Assembly (NCBI GenBank): GCA_019358855.1
Contig: JAHHII010000003.1
Coordinates: 372,001 to 436,000 of the forward strand
Length of the DNA: 64,000 nucleotides
Source: Timaviella obliquedivisa GSE-PSE-MK23-08B
GTDB taxonomy: Bacteria > Cyanobacteriota > Cyanobacteriia > Elainellales > Elainellaceae
Reading direction: 5' to 3'
Shown here: positions 9,666-17,549 of the stretch, piece after piece
Layout of the letters: each line of letters starts with the position of its first letter
Position numbering within the stretch: the first letter of the stretch is position 1
Position numbers and translations under genes: made by a program
The notes under the pieces: model-generated
The model's input: only the letters and a program-made list of their open reading frames with translations
What the model was told of the DNA's origin: nothing
Database searches by the model: none

Positions 9666-10037
9666 TCTGTTTAATATTTTCATAAAAGTAAGACTATTCA
9701 ATGCATCGCTTTATTAGCGTTAGCATTAAAACTCTTTACCTTTTTTATGAAACGATCCATTACTAAATGATTAAGCTGGTGTTCAAAGTTTGTTGCTACT
9801 TTAGTGCAAACTTAGAGCCTTTCTGGTCGCTCCGCAAAATTACTACTCAGCCAACTCTCGACCAACGTCTAATAACCACAAGCCTTTCGGCTCTTTAAGC
9901 TAGACACAACAGAAAAATGCTTGCCCCGTGTCAATGGGCTAAATGAGTCCATTGCTCAGCGTTAGATCTCGCTTCTCAAACTCCTGCCCCCAATTTTCAA
10001 AATTCTAATTTCTGCATCCACAACTGGAGGATCTCTA
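9666..10037. other. Upstream region of the contractile injection system
   Basis: 372 bp without a gene. A small AGCC-tttc-GGCT stem lies near 9888, and a good ribosome binding site (CTGGAGGATCTCTAATG) sits just before the sheath gene. The promoter of the injection-system operon is expected here, but no clear -35/-10 pair stands out. Confidence 0.4.
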
Positions 10038-11753
10038 ATGGCTTTAGACTACTTTGCTCCTGGTGTCTACGTTGAAGAAGTAGACCGGGGTAGTCGCCCC
10101 ATTGACGGCGTGAGCATGAGCGTGGGCGGGTTTGTCGGTTTTACAGAAGACGTACGCGGCGATGCCGAACTTTTCAAACCGATGATGGTGACCAACTGGA
10201 GCCAGTATCAAGAATACTTCGCTAAAGCGGGTTCTGATGGCTTCACTGATTTTGATGCCTACCTACCGTTTGCGGTACAGGGCTGGTTTGCTAACGGCGG
10301 CGGTCGCTGCTGGGTGGTCAGCATTGGCACCAAACTTCCAGGTTCGCCTTTGCCCCCTCCAGAGGAAACTGCCAGCAAGCTCATGACTTCGGGCGGTAAG
10401 CCATCTTTAATGATCAATCTGAAACTACCTGAAGCCGCTGATGGAGCGTTAGCTTTACCTGCTAGCACGGGCAGCAGAGTTGTGGTGAGTGTTGTTGAAA
10501 GCGAACCTAAACCGTTGCCCGATGATGCACCCGAAGGCTCCGACCCACCGCTGAATAATGGCGAGTATTTCTCCATTTTGGTGAAAGATAGCGGTGAGAT
10601 TTTAGAGCGCTATGATCACTTGACCATGAATCCGCAGGCAGAAACTGCCGTTGCTGACTACGTGCTAACAGCGTTAGAAAGCTCTGAGTATGTGACGATC
10701 GCCAACATCTCTCAAAGTGGGCAGCCCCTTTCGCGCCGCCCTAACAACGGTGCCTACGAGATTGCTCCACCGCCATACATTGCTCGTTTAGAGCACATGG
10801 CGCGTGATGTGCAAGGACAGCGATCGGACAAAACTGGCATCCAGGGCATCTTTGAGGTAGACGAAGTGGCAATGATTGCTTGCCCCGACTTAATGCGAGC
10901 TTACCAAAATGGCTTGATGGATCTAGATCAAGTCCATGGCGTGATGGAAATGCTGGTTAGCAACTGCGAGAACTCATTCCCCGGTCCAGCATTCCGGATG
11001 GTGGTGCTTGATCCTCCTCCCGTTAAACCCGGCAAAAACGACAACCTTGCCGTTGCCCCTGAGCAACAAAAACCCCAGGATGTCGCTACTTGGTTAAGCA
11101 CGTTTAACCGTCGCTCTATGTTCGGCGCACTTTATTATCCTTGGATTAAAGTCGCCAACCCTCGTAATGGCGGCAGACCCATTATGGTGCCACCTTCGGG
11201 TCACATGATGGGCTTGTGGTGCCGCACCGATCAATCGCGCGGGATCTTCAAAGCACCTGCCAACGATACTCCCAGAGGCGTACTAGGTTTGGCATACGAA
11301 ACCAATATGCGTGAACAAGAATTGCTCAACCCGCTGGGCATTAACTGCATTCGTAACTTCGCCAGCTACAACCGGGGCTTGAAAGTTTGGGGTGCTAGAA
11401 CCCTGGTGGAACCTGATAACGTTCAATGGCGTTATATCAGTGTGCGACGGTTAATCAGCTACATTGAGAAATCGATCGAAATGGGAACGCAGTGGGTCGT
11501 TTTTGAACCCAACGATCAAGACTTGTGGGCGAGAGTGACCCGCACCGTCAACAACTTCCTAGAGCGTCTTTGGCGCGAAGGTGCGTTGTTTGGAGGTGCT
11601 CCAGGTGAAGCGTTCTACGTCAAGTGCGATGGAGAACTCAACTCTCACGAAACTATGATGCTAGGTCGGTTATACGTTGAAGTCGGCGTTTGCCCTGTGC
11701 GTCCGGCTGAATTTGTCATCTTCCGCGTCAGCCAGTGGGCACCTGGGCAGTAA
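10038..11753 (+). CDS. Contractile injection system sheath protein
   Basis: Forms the contractile outer sheath of a phage-tail-like injection machine. The 571-residue product begins with the sheath-family signature DYFAPGVYVEEVDRGSRPI followed by GVSMSVGGFVGFTEDV. It contains the conserved FEVDEVAMIACPDL block in the middle and ends with the conserved C-terminal domain (GLKVWGARTL, then WRYISVRRLISYIEKSIE, and VEVGVCPVRPAEFVIFRV). A strong ribosome binding site lies 8 nt upstream. It leads a run of seven small genes of the same machine. Contractile injection systems anchored to thylakoid membranes are known in multicellular cyanobacteria, and this sheath may belong to that type. Baseplate, spike and ATPase genes are not in this window. 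Confidence 0.93.
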   Translation: MALDYFAPGVYVEEVDRGSRPIDGVSMSVGGFVGFTEDVRGDAELFKPMMVTNWSQYQEYFAKAGSDGFTDFDAYLPFAVQGWFANGGGRCWVVSIGTKLPGSPLPPPEETASKLMTSGGKPSLMINLKLPEAADGALALPASTGSRVVVSVVESEPKPLPDDAPEGSDPPLNNGEYFSILVKDSGEILERYDHLTMNPQAETAVADYVLTALESSEYVTIANISQSGQPLSRRPNNGAYEIAPPPYIARLEHMARDVQGQRSDKTGIQGIFEVDEVAMIACPDLMRAYQNGLMDLDQVHGVMEMLVSNCENSFPGPAFRMVVLDPPPVKPGKNDNLAVAPEQQKPQDVATWLSTFNRRSMFGALYYPWIKVANPRNGGRPIMVPPSGHMMGLWCRTDQSRGIFKAPANDTPRGVLGLAYETNMREQELLNPLGINCIRNFASYNRGLKVWGARTLVEPDNVQWRYISVRRLISYIEKSIEMGTQWVVFEPNDQDLWARVTRTVNNFLERLWREGALFGGAPGEAFYVKCDGELNSHETMMLGRLYVEVGVCPVRPAEFVIFRVSQWAPGQ

Positions 11754-11775
11754 GTCTTACTTCTAAAGCTTCCTT

Positions 11776-11808
11776 CAGGCTGGGTAAAGCTTTGCGAAAC
11801 CCAGCCTG
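11776..11808 (+). terminator. Intercistronic hairpin after the sheath gene
   Basis: CAGGCTGGGT at 11776-11785 pairs perfectly with ACCCAGCCTG at 11799-11808 around a 13 nt loop. No T-run follows, so partial termination or 3'-end protection is more likely than full termination. The next gene starts 47 bp downstream with its own AAGGAG site. Confidence 0.55.
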
Positions 11809-11855
11809 TACTCTGAATTCAATCTTTTAGACAACCACATTAAGGAGTTGTAACA

Positions 11856-12329
11856 ATGGCAACTTTACAGCCAATTCCTACCAGTCGATTCTATGTCTCG
11901 TTTGAGGGCTTAGAAGACAAAATGGTGAAGAGCGTCAGTGAAGTCAGTTTTTCGGGTCAAACGTCGGGGCACCAAAAGCCACTAGCATCGACAAAAGACG
12001 GCAAAACGCTTTGGCAAAGTACATCGGGCGGCTTTGAGGAAAACCCCAACGTGACGCTGGAGGTTTATTTGGTGGAAGGCGACATGGACTTTTATAAGTG
12101 GATGAAATCTACCATGCCTAAGAGTGAAGGCGGCGATGGTAAATGGTCAGAAAGTCGTAAGGCGGGTTCTATCGTGGCGTACGACAGTTCTGATACAGAA
12201 GTTTTGCGCTGGAACCTGACGAATGCCTGGATCAAGTCTTACAAAGTTTCCAATGCGGGTGCTGAAAGCAACGAACTGGCATTTGAAACTTACGAGATTG
12301 TTTGTGAACAAATTAATCGACCCACTTAA
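11856..12329 (+). CDS. Contractile injection system tube protein 1
   Basis: Member of the gp19-like tail tube family, which polymerises as hexameric rings into the inner tube. The 157-residue product starts with IPTSRFYVSFEGLEDKMVKSVSEVSF, follows with the family's repeated beta pattern, and ends YEIVCEQINRP. A ribosome binding site AAGGAGTTGTAAC precedes the ATG. Flanking hairpins (11776-11808, 12337-12360) isolate it from its neighbours. It is the same length as tube protein 2 and shares the SKFYFxxxGxDD-type N-terminus and KSV-S pattern, so the two are paralogues. Confidence 0.88.
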   Translation: MATLQPIPTSRFYVSFEGLEDKMVKSVSEVSFSGQTSGHQKPLASTKDGKTLWQSTSGGFEENPNVTLEVYLVEGDMDFYKWMKSTMPKSEGGDGKWSESRKAGSIVAYDSSDTEVLRWNLTNAWIKSYKVSNAGAESNELAFETYEIVCEQINRPT

Positions 12330-12336
12330 TGCGTCG

Positions 12337-12360
12337 CCTGCGTGCAGGGCTGCACGCAGG
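12337..12360 (+). terminator. GC-rich intercistronic hairpin after tube gene 1
   Basis: CCTGCGTGCAG at 12337-12347 is the exact complement of CTGCACGCAGG at 12350-12360. This gives a very stable stem starting 7 nt after the stop codon. No T-tract follows. Confidence 0.6.
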
Positions 12361-12406
12361 TGATTCGGCAACCTTTTTGTACTGCATTTGTTAGGAGAGA
12401 ATTGTT

Positions 12407-12880
12407 ATGGCTGCGGGTGAAGTTTTATCTTGTTCTAAGTTTTATTTTCAGCTTGATGGATACGATGATTTGATTGTGAAAAGTGTCAGTGGGGTCGGTG
12501 TAACTCTTCAGGTTGCAGGAGATACGAAGTCTTATGGCGTGACGAAAGACGGGAAAAGCGTCATCCAAGCAACGGTAACTGGAACGGAAAATGGTAAGAT
12601 TACGGTTGAATATGTTTCAACGGTTGAAGACAGACGGTTACTAGATCTCTACAGCGATTCTCATTCCGAAGCGATCGCGGGTGGCGGTTCTGTTAACAAG
12701 GGAAAGCGTTTGACTGGTTCGCTCGTTTTTTATAACCAGGGAGGAGAACCCGCAGCCCAATGGGATTTAACTGGAATTATGGCAGCTAGCTATAAATCTA
12801 CCAAGATGGAAGCAGGATCGACTGCATTGGCAACAGAAACATTGGACTTTATTTACGAACATTTGCACCGGATGAAGTAA
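12407..12880 (+). CDS. Contractile injection system tube protein 2
   Basis: Second gp19-like tube protein, 157 residues, preceded by TTAGGAGAGAATTGTT. It begins EVLSCSKFYFQLDGYDDLIVKSVSG, with the tube family pattern of alternating strands around GGGSVNKGKRLTGSLVFYN, and ends DFIYEHLHRMK. In known systems of this type several tube-family proteins coexist: one forms the bulk of the tube and others cap or initiate it. Which of the three here is the major one cannot be told from sequence. Confidence 0.88.
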   Translation: MAAGEVLSCSKFYFQLDGYDDLIVKSVSGVGVTLQVAGDTKSYGVTKDGKSVIQATVTGTENGKITVEYVSTVEDRRLLDLYSDSHSEAIAGGGSVNKGKRLTGSLVFYNQGGEPAAQWDLTGIMAASYKSTKMEAGSTALATETLDFIYEHLHRMK

Positions 12881-12888
12881 GAAGTGAG

Positions 12889-12934
12889 TCATTGTCATTT
12901 GTTATGAATTAACACTAATGACAAGTGACAATGA
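12889..12934 (+). terminator. Intercistronic hairpin after tube gene 2
   Basis: A 14-position stem with one G-U pair: 12889-12902 (TCATTGTCATTTGT) pairs with 12921-12934 (ACAAGTGACAATGA) around an 18 nt loop. It begins 9 nt after the stop codon, the third such hairpin in three consecutive genes. Confidence 0.55.
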
Positions 12935-12988
12935 ATCAAATTATGAACGTTTGAGTACTGCGATCGCCCACTCCCCGATAGATATTTT

Positions 12989-13579
12989 ATGTCAGACAAT
13001 GATTACGAAATTCTTAGTAGTTCGCGCTTCTATCTAGAACTGCGAGTAGATGGCAGTGACGATCGAATTGATGGATATTTTATGGAGTGTTCAGGCTTTC
13101 AACGAAAGCAAGATGTCATAGAATTTTCCCATGTTACGCCTCAAAAGTGGGGTAAAAATGCAACTGCATCGGGTCGAGTGGTAGGGACAAAAGTACCGGG
13201 TAATTCGTCGTGTAACAACTTGGTGTTAAAGCGCGGTATGACGATCTCAACAGCAGTTTGGGATTGGTTCCGAGCGGTAGAGCGTGGTAACTGGGCAACT
13301 CAGCGACGCGATGGTGATTTGGTAATTTATGACCAGGGTGCGATCGAACAGGCAAGGTTTCGGTTTTTGGGGGGATGGCCTGTTCAATACAAAATCTCAG
13401 ATGTGAAAGCGGGTAATGGTGAATTTGCGATCGAGGAAATGGAATTAGCGGTAGATGAGTTTATTCGGGTATCGGATGAACCGACTGCTAAGACCGGATC
13501 ATCCTCTGCCAGTAAACCTTCTTCTAAAAATTCATCCACCGATTCTAAAAAAGCATCTTCCACCCATTCCAAGAGTTAA
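12989..13579 (+). CDS. Contractile injection system tube-family protein 3
   Basis: Third gp19/T4 tube-like protein, 196 residues, of the subtype whose N-terminus reads SSSRFYLELRVDGSDDRIDGYFMECSG and which carries the VGTKVPGN...LVLKRGMT core. This subtype is generally the tube initiator or the protein contacting the baseplate in phage-tail-like systems. The last 30 or so residues are a Ser/Lys-rich, probably disordered tail absent from the other two. No strong ribosome binding site is seen. It follows tube 2 after 108 bp. Confidence 0.85.
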   Translation: MSDNDYEILSSSRFYLELRVDGSDDRIDGYFMECSGFQRKQDVIEFSHVTPQKWGKNATASGRVVGTKVPGNSSCNNLVLKRGMTISTAVWDWFRAVERGNWATQRRDGDLVIYDQGAIEQARFRFLGGWPVQYKISDVKAGNGEFAIEEMELAVDEFIRVSDEPTAKTGSSSASKPSSKNSSTDSKKASSTHSKS

Positions 13580-13652
13580 ACTTCTACCAAAAAATAGGTC
13601 TTTTAGTGTTGATCTCATCTCTTATTTCTCTTAGCTAGAGCAGGATTAAAGC

Positions 13653-13997
13653 ATGGAAACAGCAGTTGCAGAATTTATTAGGGCAGATGCTCCAGAAGCG
13701 ATCGCCACAGAGTTTGAATTTCTTCTTCCTAAGGGCTATTTAGACCCAGATGGCAACCTCCATCGCAAAGGCACGATGCGCCTATCACGCGCGATGGACG
13801 AAATTATTCCTCTCCGCGACCCGCGTGTTAAAGCAAACCCCGCCTACGCCACAGTTGTGATTTTGGCGCGCGTGATTACCCGCTTGGGCGCAATAGACGA
13901 GATGACTCCAGCGGTTGTTGAAGGTTTTTTTGCCTGCGATTTAAGCTATCTTCAAACCTTTTATCGGCAAATTAACGAACTAGAAGACGAAGGGTAA
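13653..13997 (+). CDS. Tail assembly chaperone-like protein 1
   Basis: 114 residues with the motif FLLPKGYLDPDGNLHRKGTM followed by RLSRAMDEI, as in the phage tail assembly (Mu gp41-like) family. Such proteins assist tube and tape-measure assembly or baseplate formation in phage-tail-like particles. It is paralogous to the next gene along its whole length (shared KGTMRL/QGTMRL, R-D/A-DE-I, VITRLG, FY-Q-N). An acidic C-terminus ends the protein. Co-directional with the tube genes; role inferred from family and context. Confidence 0.75.
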   Translation: METAVAEFIRADAPEAIATEFEFLLPKGYLDPDGNLHRKGTMRLSRAMDEIIPLRDPRVKANPAYATVVILARVITRLGAIDEMTPAVVEGFFACDLSYLQTFYRQINELEDEG

Positions 13998-14021
13998 TTC
14001 TAAAATTTAACACTCCAAATC

Positions 14022-14393
14022 ATGAGCAATTTAGCCATTACCCAGTTTGATTTTCAGCTTCCTCGTGGCTTGGTAGATGAGCAAGGCGATCGCCATCAGC
14101 AAGGCACTATGCGGTTAGCAACAGCCCGTGACGAAATCTTTTTGCAGAAAAACCGACAAGCGCAAGAGAATTCAGCTTATGGCTCACTGGTCATGCTGTC
14201 GCGGGTGATTACTCGGCTGGGCGATCGCACTGACATCACCCCAGAACTTTTAGAAAATCTATTCACGTTAGATTTAGCTTTCCTCCGTGAGTTCTACAAT
14301 CGCGTTAACCAGGAAGGAGACGCAACAATTCCTACATCCTGTCCTGCCTGTCGTCAACAGTTCACTACGGAGTTAGCATTATCGGGGGAGTGA
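14022..14393 (+). CDS. Tail assembly chaperone-like protein 2 with CxxC tail
   Basis: 123 residues, clearly a duplicate of the preceding gene (DFQLPRGLVDEQGDRHQQGTM, VITRLGDRTDITPELLE). It differs by a C-terminal extension containing SCPACRQQF, a CxxC knuckle that could bind zinc if paired with another protein. It starts 24 bp after its paralogue. The stop TGA overlaps the GTG start of the next mini-gene (14390-14393), a typical coupling arrangement. Confidence 0.75.
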   Translation: MSNLAITQFDFQLPRGLVDEQGDRHQQGTMRLATARDEIFLQKNRQAQENSAYGSLVMLSRVITRLGDRTDITPELLENLFTLDLAFLREFYNRVNQEGDATIPTSCPACRQQFTTELALSGE

Positions 14394-14536
14394 TAGGCTA
14401 CCCTTTGGATCAAATGCGGGAAGAGGTAGCCTGTATTGCAATGCATTTTCATTGGTCGCTAGAATCCATTTTAGAGATGGAACATGGCGATCGGCGGCAG
14501 TGGGTGGTGGAGATTAATCAGCGTGGGGAGCAATAA
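14390..14536 (+). CDS. DUF6760-type mini-protein of contractile injection systems
   Basis: A 48-codon gene. GTG at 14390 overlaps the upstream stop by 4 nt. It encodes IGYPLDQMREEVACIAMHFH, then W-S-L-E-S-I-L-E-M-E-H and a final RRQWVVEINQRGEQ. Small proteins with this G-Y-P-L-D-Q start, central H-F-H-W and E-H-x-x-R-x-x-W helix recur in contractile injection clusters next to tube and chaperone genes. Their function is not established. Recognition rests on my memory of the family and on the tight coupling, both of which argue it is real despite its size. Confidence 0.75.
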   Translation: MIGYPLDQMREEVACIAMHFHWSLESILEMEHGDRRQWVVEINQRGEQ

Positions 14537-14678
14537 ATTAAGCTGGGCGATCGTAGGTGAGATTGTTACTCATTCAATCTATGCCAAGCCCGATTGTCCG
14601 CTGCTGCAAGCCTATAGCTTTAATCCAGAAGAGGATTTGCTCAAAAAGCTGCTGGGGTTAAACTTAGACGCTGACTAA
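14537..14678 (+). other. Unassigned coding-like tail after the injection-system genes
   Basis: A frame open from ATG 14484 to 14678 encodes a C-terminal half that looks protein-like (AKPDCPLLQAYSFNPEEDLL, then KKLLGLNLDAD). Its N-terminal half overlaps the DUF6760 gene in another frame. It ends inside the convergent carbonic anhydrase stop. It may be the 3' remnant of a deleted gene. I do not recognise it. Confidence 0.25.
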
Positions 14679-15431
14679 ATCAACTGTGCCTGTATCCAGG
14701 TCATAGAAGCCCCCAACGACTTTAAGTTTACCTGCTTGCACCGCTGAAGCAATGATAGGAGAAGTTTGTAAGCGCTGGATTTGTAGGCGCACATTGGCTC
14801 TCACTGCGTTGGTGAGGCGATCGCCCGGTTCTCCTTCTGAGGCTTTCACTGCGGGTTGAATTGCCAGGACAAGAGAGCTCAGAACGCCAGGTAATTCGCC
14901 TCCCTTCAGTGCGGCTGTCACCGCCCCACATCGCTCATGCCCTAAAACCATCAGCAGCGGTGTGCCCAGCATCGCAACCGCGTACTCTTCGCTAGCCGTG
15001 TCTTCAGTAACCGCAATATTACCCGCCACCCGCACCACAAAGAGATCACCAATGCCCTGATCAAAAGCGATCTCTGGAACAACTCGGGAGTCTGCACAAC
15101 TTAAGATGGCAGCGAAGGGGGCTTGTTGGGTGGCGACTTCAGTAATACGAGCAATATTCTGATGAAGATTGAGCCGTTTTTTGGTGACGAATCGTTGGTT
15201 TCCTTCCATGAGTTGTATCAGTGCCTCATCAGGAGTCAACATATTCTGGGCAGGAGTCATGCCTAGAGCAGCGGCAGGCTGATTTTGCTTTGGTTGAGAA
15301 GCTTCCGGCTCAAGTCCTTGAGCGGATGCCTCTCCCAACCAAACTGTCAAGGAACCTGTGCCAATTAGCCCTGCTGCTAGTTGCAGGAGATTCCTTCTTG
15401 AAAAACTTTGTTGATCCGAAGTTTCTTTCAT
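14664..15431 (-). CDS. Beta-class carbonic anhydrase with Tat signal
   Basis: Interconverts CO2 and bicarbonate with a zinc bound by two Cys and one His. Ligands are seen in LSCADSRVVPE (Cys, with the Asp-Arg dyad) and VLGHERCGAVTAAL (His and Cys). The N-terminus has a twin-arginine signal (SFSRRNLLQLAAG, hydrophobic stretch, cleavage near ASAQG), so the enzyme is exported folded to the periplasm or lumen. That fits extracellular inorganic carbon handling. I prefer the ATG at 15431 because GAGGAAAG stands 5 nt upstream; the ATG at 15446 adds five residues. It is convergent with the injection-system genes. Confidence 0.9.
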   Translation of the reverse strand: MKETSDQQSFSRRNLLQLAAGLIGTGSLTVWLGEASAQGLEPEASQPKQNQPAAALGMTPAQNMLTPDEALIQLMEGNQRFVTKKRLNLHQNIARITEVATQQAPFAAILSCADSRVVPEIAFDQGIGDLFVVRVAGNIAVTEDTASEEYAVAMLGTPLLMVLGHERCGAVTAALKGGELPGVLSSLVLAIQPAVKASEGEPGDRLTNAVRANVRLQIQRLQTSPIIASAVQAGKLKVVGGFYDLDTGTVDLVSV

Positions 15432-15488
15432 CGTTTCTTTCCTCATTATTGTATCTCAAGAAACAGGGCTGTGATTAGGGGACTGTTA

Positions 15489-15642
15489 GAGGATGTCTAA
15501 GAAGTATCAAGGATTCTTACACTCGCCCCCCAATCCCCCATTCTGGGGCAGGGACTTCCGCACCAGTCCTCCTTCAAAGTCCCCCATTCTGGGAGATTTA
15601 GGGGGCGGATCGGATCACAATCTAGACTTCTCAGACATCCTC
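15489..15642. mobile_element. 154 bp MITE with terminal inverted repeats and TTA duplication
   Basis: The ends GAGGATGTCTAAGAAGT (15489-15505) and its near-perfect complement ending at 15642 are flanked by the trinucleotide TTA on both sides (15486-15488, 15643-15645), matching a 3 bp target duplication. The interior is also an imperfect inverted repeat, with C-rich blocks CCCCCATTCTGGG on each arm. There is no coding capacity. A TTA duplication suggests mobilisation by an IS5-family-type transposase acting in trans, which is an inference. Confidence 0.75.
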
Positions 15643-15922
15643 TTAGTAGAAGACAGTACGATTAATATATAACTTCTACTTGAGAAGTATTTTCTATGCA
15701 AAAGCAATACAAAGCATCGGGTTGACACAAAGCTTTGTATTGAGATCAACGTTCAAACTTAAGTTCTCAAGATTTTACCAGAACGTGCAGGCTAATGGTC
15801 TGAACTTAAGGGTAAGTTTTTTTACTCAAAACGGTTTGCTGTTAAGTCTTTGCAACCCAGCTTCCAATTCTTTCGTCATGAAATATAGTTATTTGTCGGA
15901 CTATATTTCTACCATCCTAAAA

Positions 15923-17146
15923 ATGTATCGCCCATTCCGCTCTAAATTTTTATACGTCATTCCTTTCTTGATTAGCCTTGTTGCCATTTTGCTATTTAGC
16001 AATCCCGTCTTTTCTGAAGCAATTCGCCTCCGCACAACGCTTCCTCTGCAAGAAATTCGGGGAGTATGGCTGACCAATGTAGATAGCGAAGTGATGTTCA
16101 GTCGGGCAGGCATTCGGAACACCTTTAACCAACTAACGCAACTAAAATTTAACACTGTTTATCCGGTAGTTTGGAACTGGGGCTATACCCAATATCCTAG
16201 TGCGATCGCCCAGCAAACTTATGGTCTAGCCGTTGACCCCCGATCGCCTGGGCTACAGAACCGTGATGCCTTAGCAGAAATGGTTGAGATTGGGCATCGG
16301 CGGGGCTTGGCGATCGTTCCCTGGTTTGAGTTTGGCTTCATGACCACTGCCGAATCTGAAATGGCAAGTCGTCATCCTAACTGGATTACGCAACGCCGCG
16401 ATGGCTCACAAATTTGGCAAGAAGGCATTTATCAACGCAAATGGCTCAATCCTTTTCAGCCAGAGGTGCAGCAGTTCATTCAAAATTTGGTTTTAGAAAT
16501 CGTTACCCAATACAATATTGATGGCATTCAGTTTGATGATCACTTTGGCTTACCTCATGAGTTCGGCTACGATGAGTATACTGTGCAGCTTTATCGTCAA
16601 GAACATCAGGGTAACTTGCCTCCCAGCAATGCTGAAGATCCAGAATGGATTAAGTGGCGAGCTAACAAGATTACTGCGTTCATGCGTCAGCTATTCCGAG
16701 CCATTAAAGATCAAAAAGAAGAGGTAGTCGTCTCGCTATCTCCTAATCGCTATGACTTTGCGCTAAACAAACATCTGCAAGACTGGCGAACCTGGGAGCG
16801 GGAAGGCTTAGTTGAAGAGTTGGTGGTGCAAGTTTATACCAGCAGTGTAACTGGACTTATAAATGAGTTAGCACGTCCAGAGGTACAAGAAGCACGCAGG
16901 CATATTCCGACTGGGGTTGGGATTTTAACAGGGTTGAAGGATCGTCCAGTAGCAATTCGGCAGGTGCAAGAGCAAGTGGAAGCAGTTCGTAGACAAGGGT
17001 TTGCAGGAGTGTCATTCTTTTTTTATGAGACGATGTGGAATTTAAGTGATGAATCAATCAGCGATCGCCAGTCCGTATTTCGTTCTCTGTTTTCTCGTTC
17101 CGCCCTTCGTCCCATTTTAGCAAAAAAGCCCCATGCACAAAGCTAA
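15923..17146 (+). CDS. Secreted GHL10-type (family 10-like) glycoside hydrolase
   Basis: TIM-barrel protein of the putative glycosyl hydrolase family formerly called DUF187. It begins after the signal with LQEIRGVWLTNVDSEVMFS and continues with FNTVYPVVWNWGYTQYPS, the AIVPWFEFGFM strand and the acidic DGIQFDDHFGLP motif. The open frame reaches back to a TTG at 15680, but the ATG at 15923 gives a textbook signal peptide (MYRPFRSKF, then a 16-residue hydrophobic core, and NPVFSEA). A start at 15878 is also possible. Substrate is probably a cell-envelope or extracellular polysaccharide. The stop overlaps the next gene by 14 bp. Confidence 0.85.
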   Translation: MYRPFRSKFLYVIPFLISLVAILLFSNPVFSEAIRLRTTLPLQEIRGVWLTNVDSEVMFSRAGIRNTFNQLTQLKFNTVYPVVWNWGYTQYPSAIAQQTYGLAVDPRSPGLQNRDALAEMVEIGHRRGLAIVPWFEFGFMTTAESEMASRHPNWITQRRDGSQIWQEGIYQRKWLNPFQPEVQQFIQNLVLEIVTQYNIDGIQFDDHFGLPHEFGYDEYTVQLYRQEHQGNLPPSNAEDPEWIKWRANKITAFMRQLFRAIKDQKEEVVVSLSPNRYDFALNKHLQDWRTWEREGLVEELVVQVYTSSVTGLINELARPEVQEARRHIPTGVGILTGLKDRPVAIRQVQEQVEAVRRQGFAGVSFFFYETMWNLSDESISDRQSVFRSLFSRSALRPILAKKPHAQS

Positions 17147-17549
17147 CTATAAAGTCTACCGTACTGCACTTCTAGTCGGTATTGCTCTGATTATTCCCTT
17201 GGGGTACGGCGTGCGTTTTGCTCCAGGTTTAGGAATGCCATTGTTGCAAGATATCTTTGGCAGTCTTGCTTATCAAATTCTTTTAATGTTAATTTTCACG
17301 TTCTTTTACCCTCGTGCATCATTGGTAAAAGTGGCAGTCTGGGTTTGTGTAGCATCCTGTGTGAGCGAACTGCTCCAACTCTGGCAACCTCCGTTTCTAC
17401 AAGCCATTCGCGCTACCTGGTTAGGACGGATTGTCTTAGGAAACACGTTTACACTGTCAGATTTTCCACCCTATGCGGTGGGTAGTTTTTTAGGCTGGCT
17501 GGGGCTAAAATGGCTGCGTCGAAAGATGGTTCACCCGTTTGCAGCTTGA
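17133..17549 (+). CDS. DUF2809 membrane protein
   Basis: A 138-residue integral membrane protein with about four hydrophobic segments. It shows the DUF2809 hallmarks: LGYGVRFAPGLG after the first segment, a central CVSELLQLWQPPFLQAIRAT loop, and a C-terminal GNTFTLSDFPPYAVGSFLGW. Function is unknown; the family is usually a lone inner-membrane protein. Its start lies inside the end of the glycosidase gene (14 bp overlap in another frame), implying one transcript. Confidence 0.85.
   Translation: MHKANYKVYRTALLVGIALIIPLGYGVRFAPGLGMPLLQDIFGSLAYQILLMLIFTFFYPRASLVKVAVWVCVASCVSELLQLWQPPFLQAIRATWLGRIVLGNTFTLSDFPPYAVGSFLGWLGLKWLRRKMVHPFAA

Noticed and set aside
9885-9905. AGCC-tttc-GGCT stem as terminator of the PAS/GAF kinase
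   Set aside because: Only four to five base pairs and no real T-run, and it is over 200 bp past the stop codon.
14484-14678. 64-codon ORF taken as a complete gene
   Set aside because: Its first half overlaps the better supported DUF6760 gene in another frame, and the protein is unrecognised; only the tail is kept as an uncertain remnant.
15680-15922. N-terminal extension of the glycosidase from TTG 15680
   Set aside because: It would bury a clear signal peptide, and the added residues show no domain.
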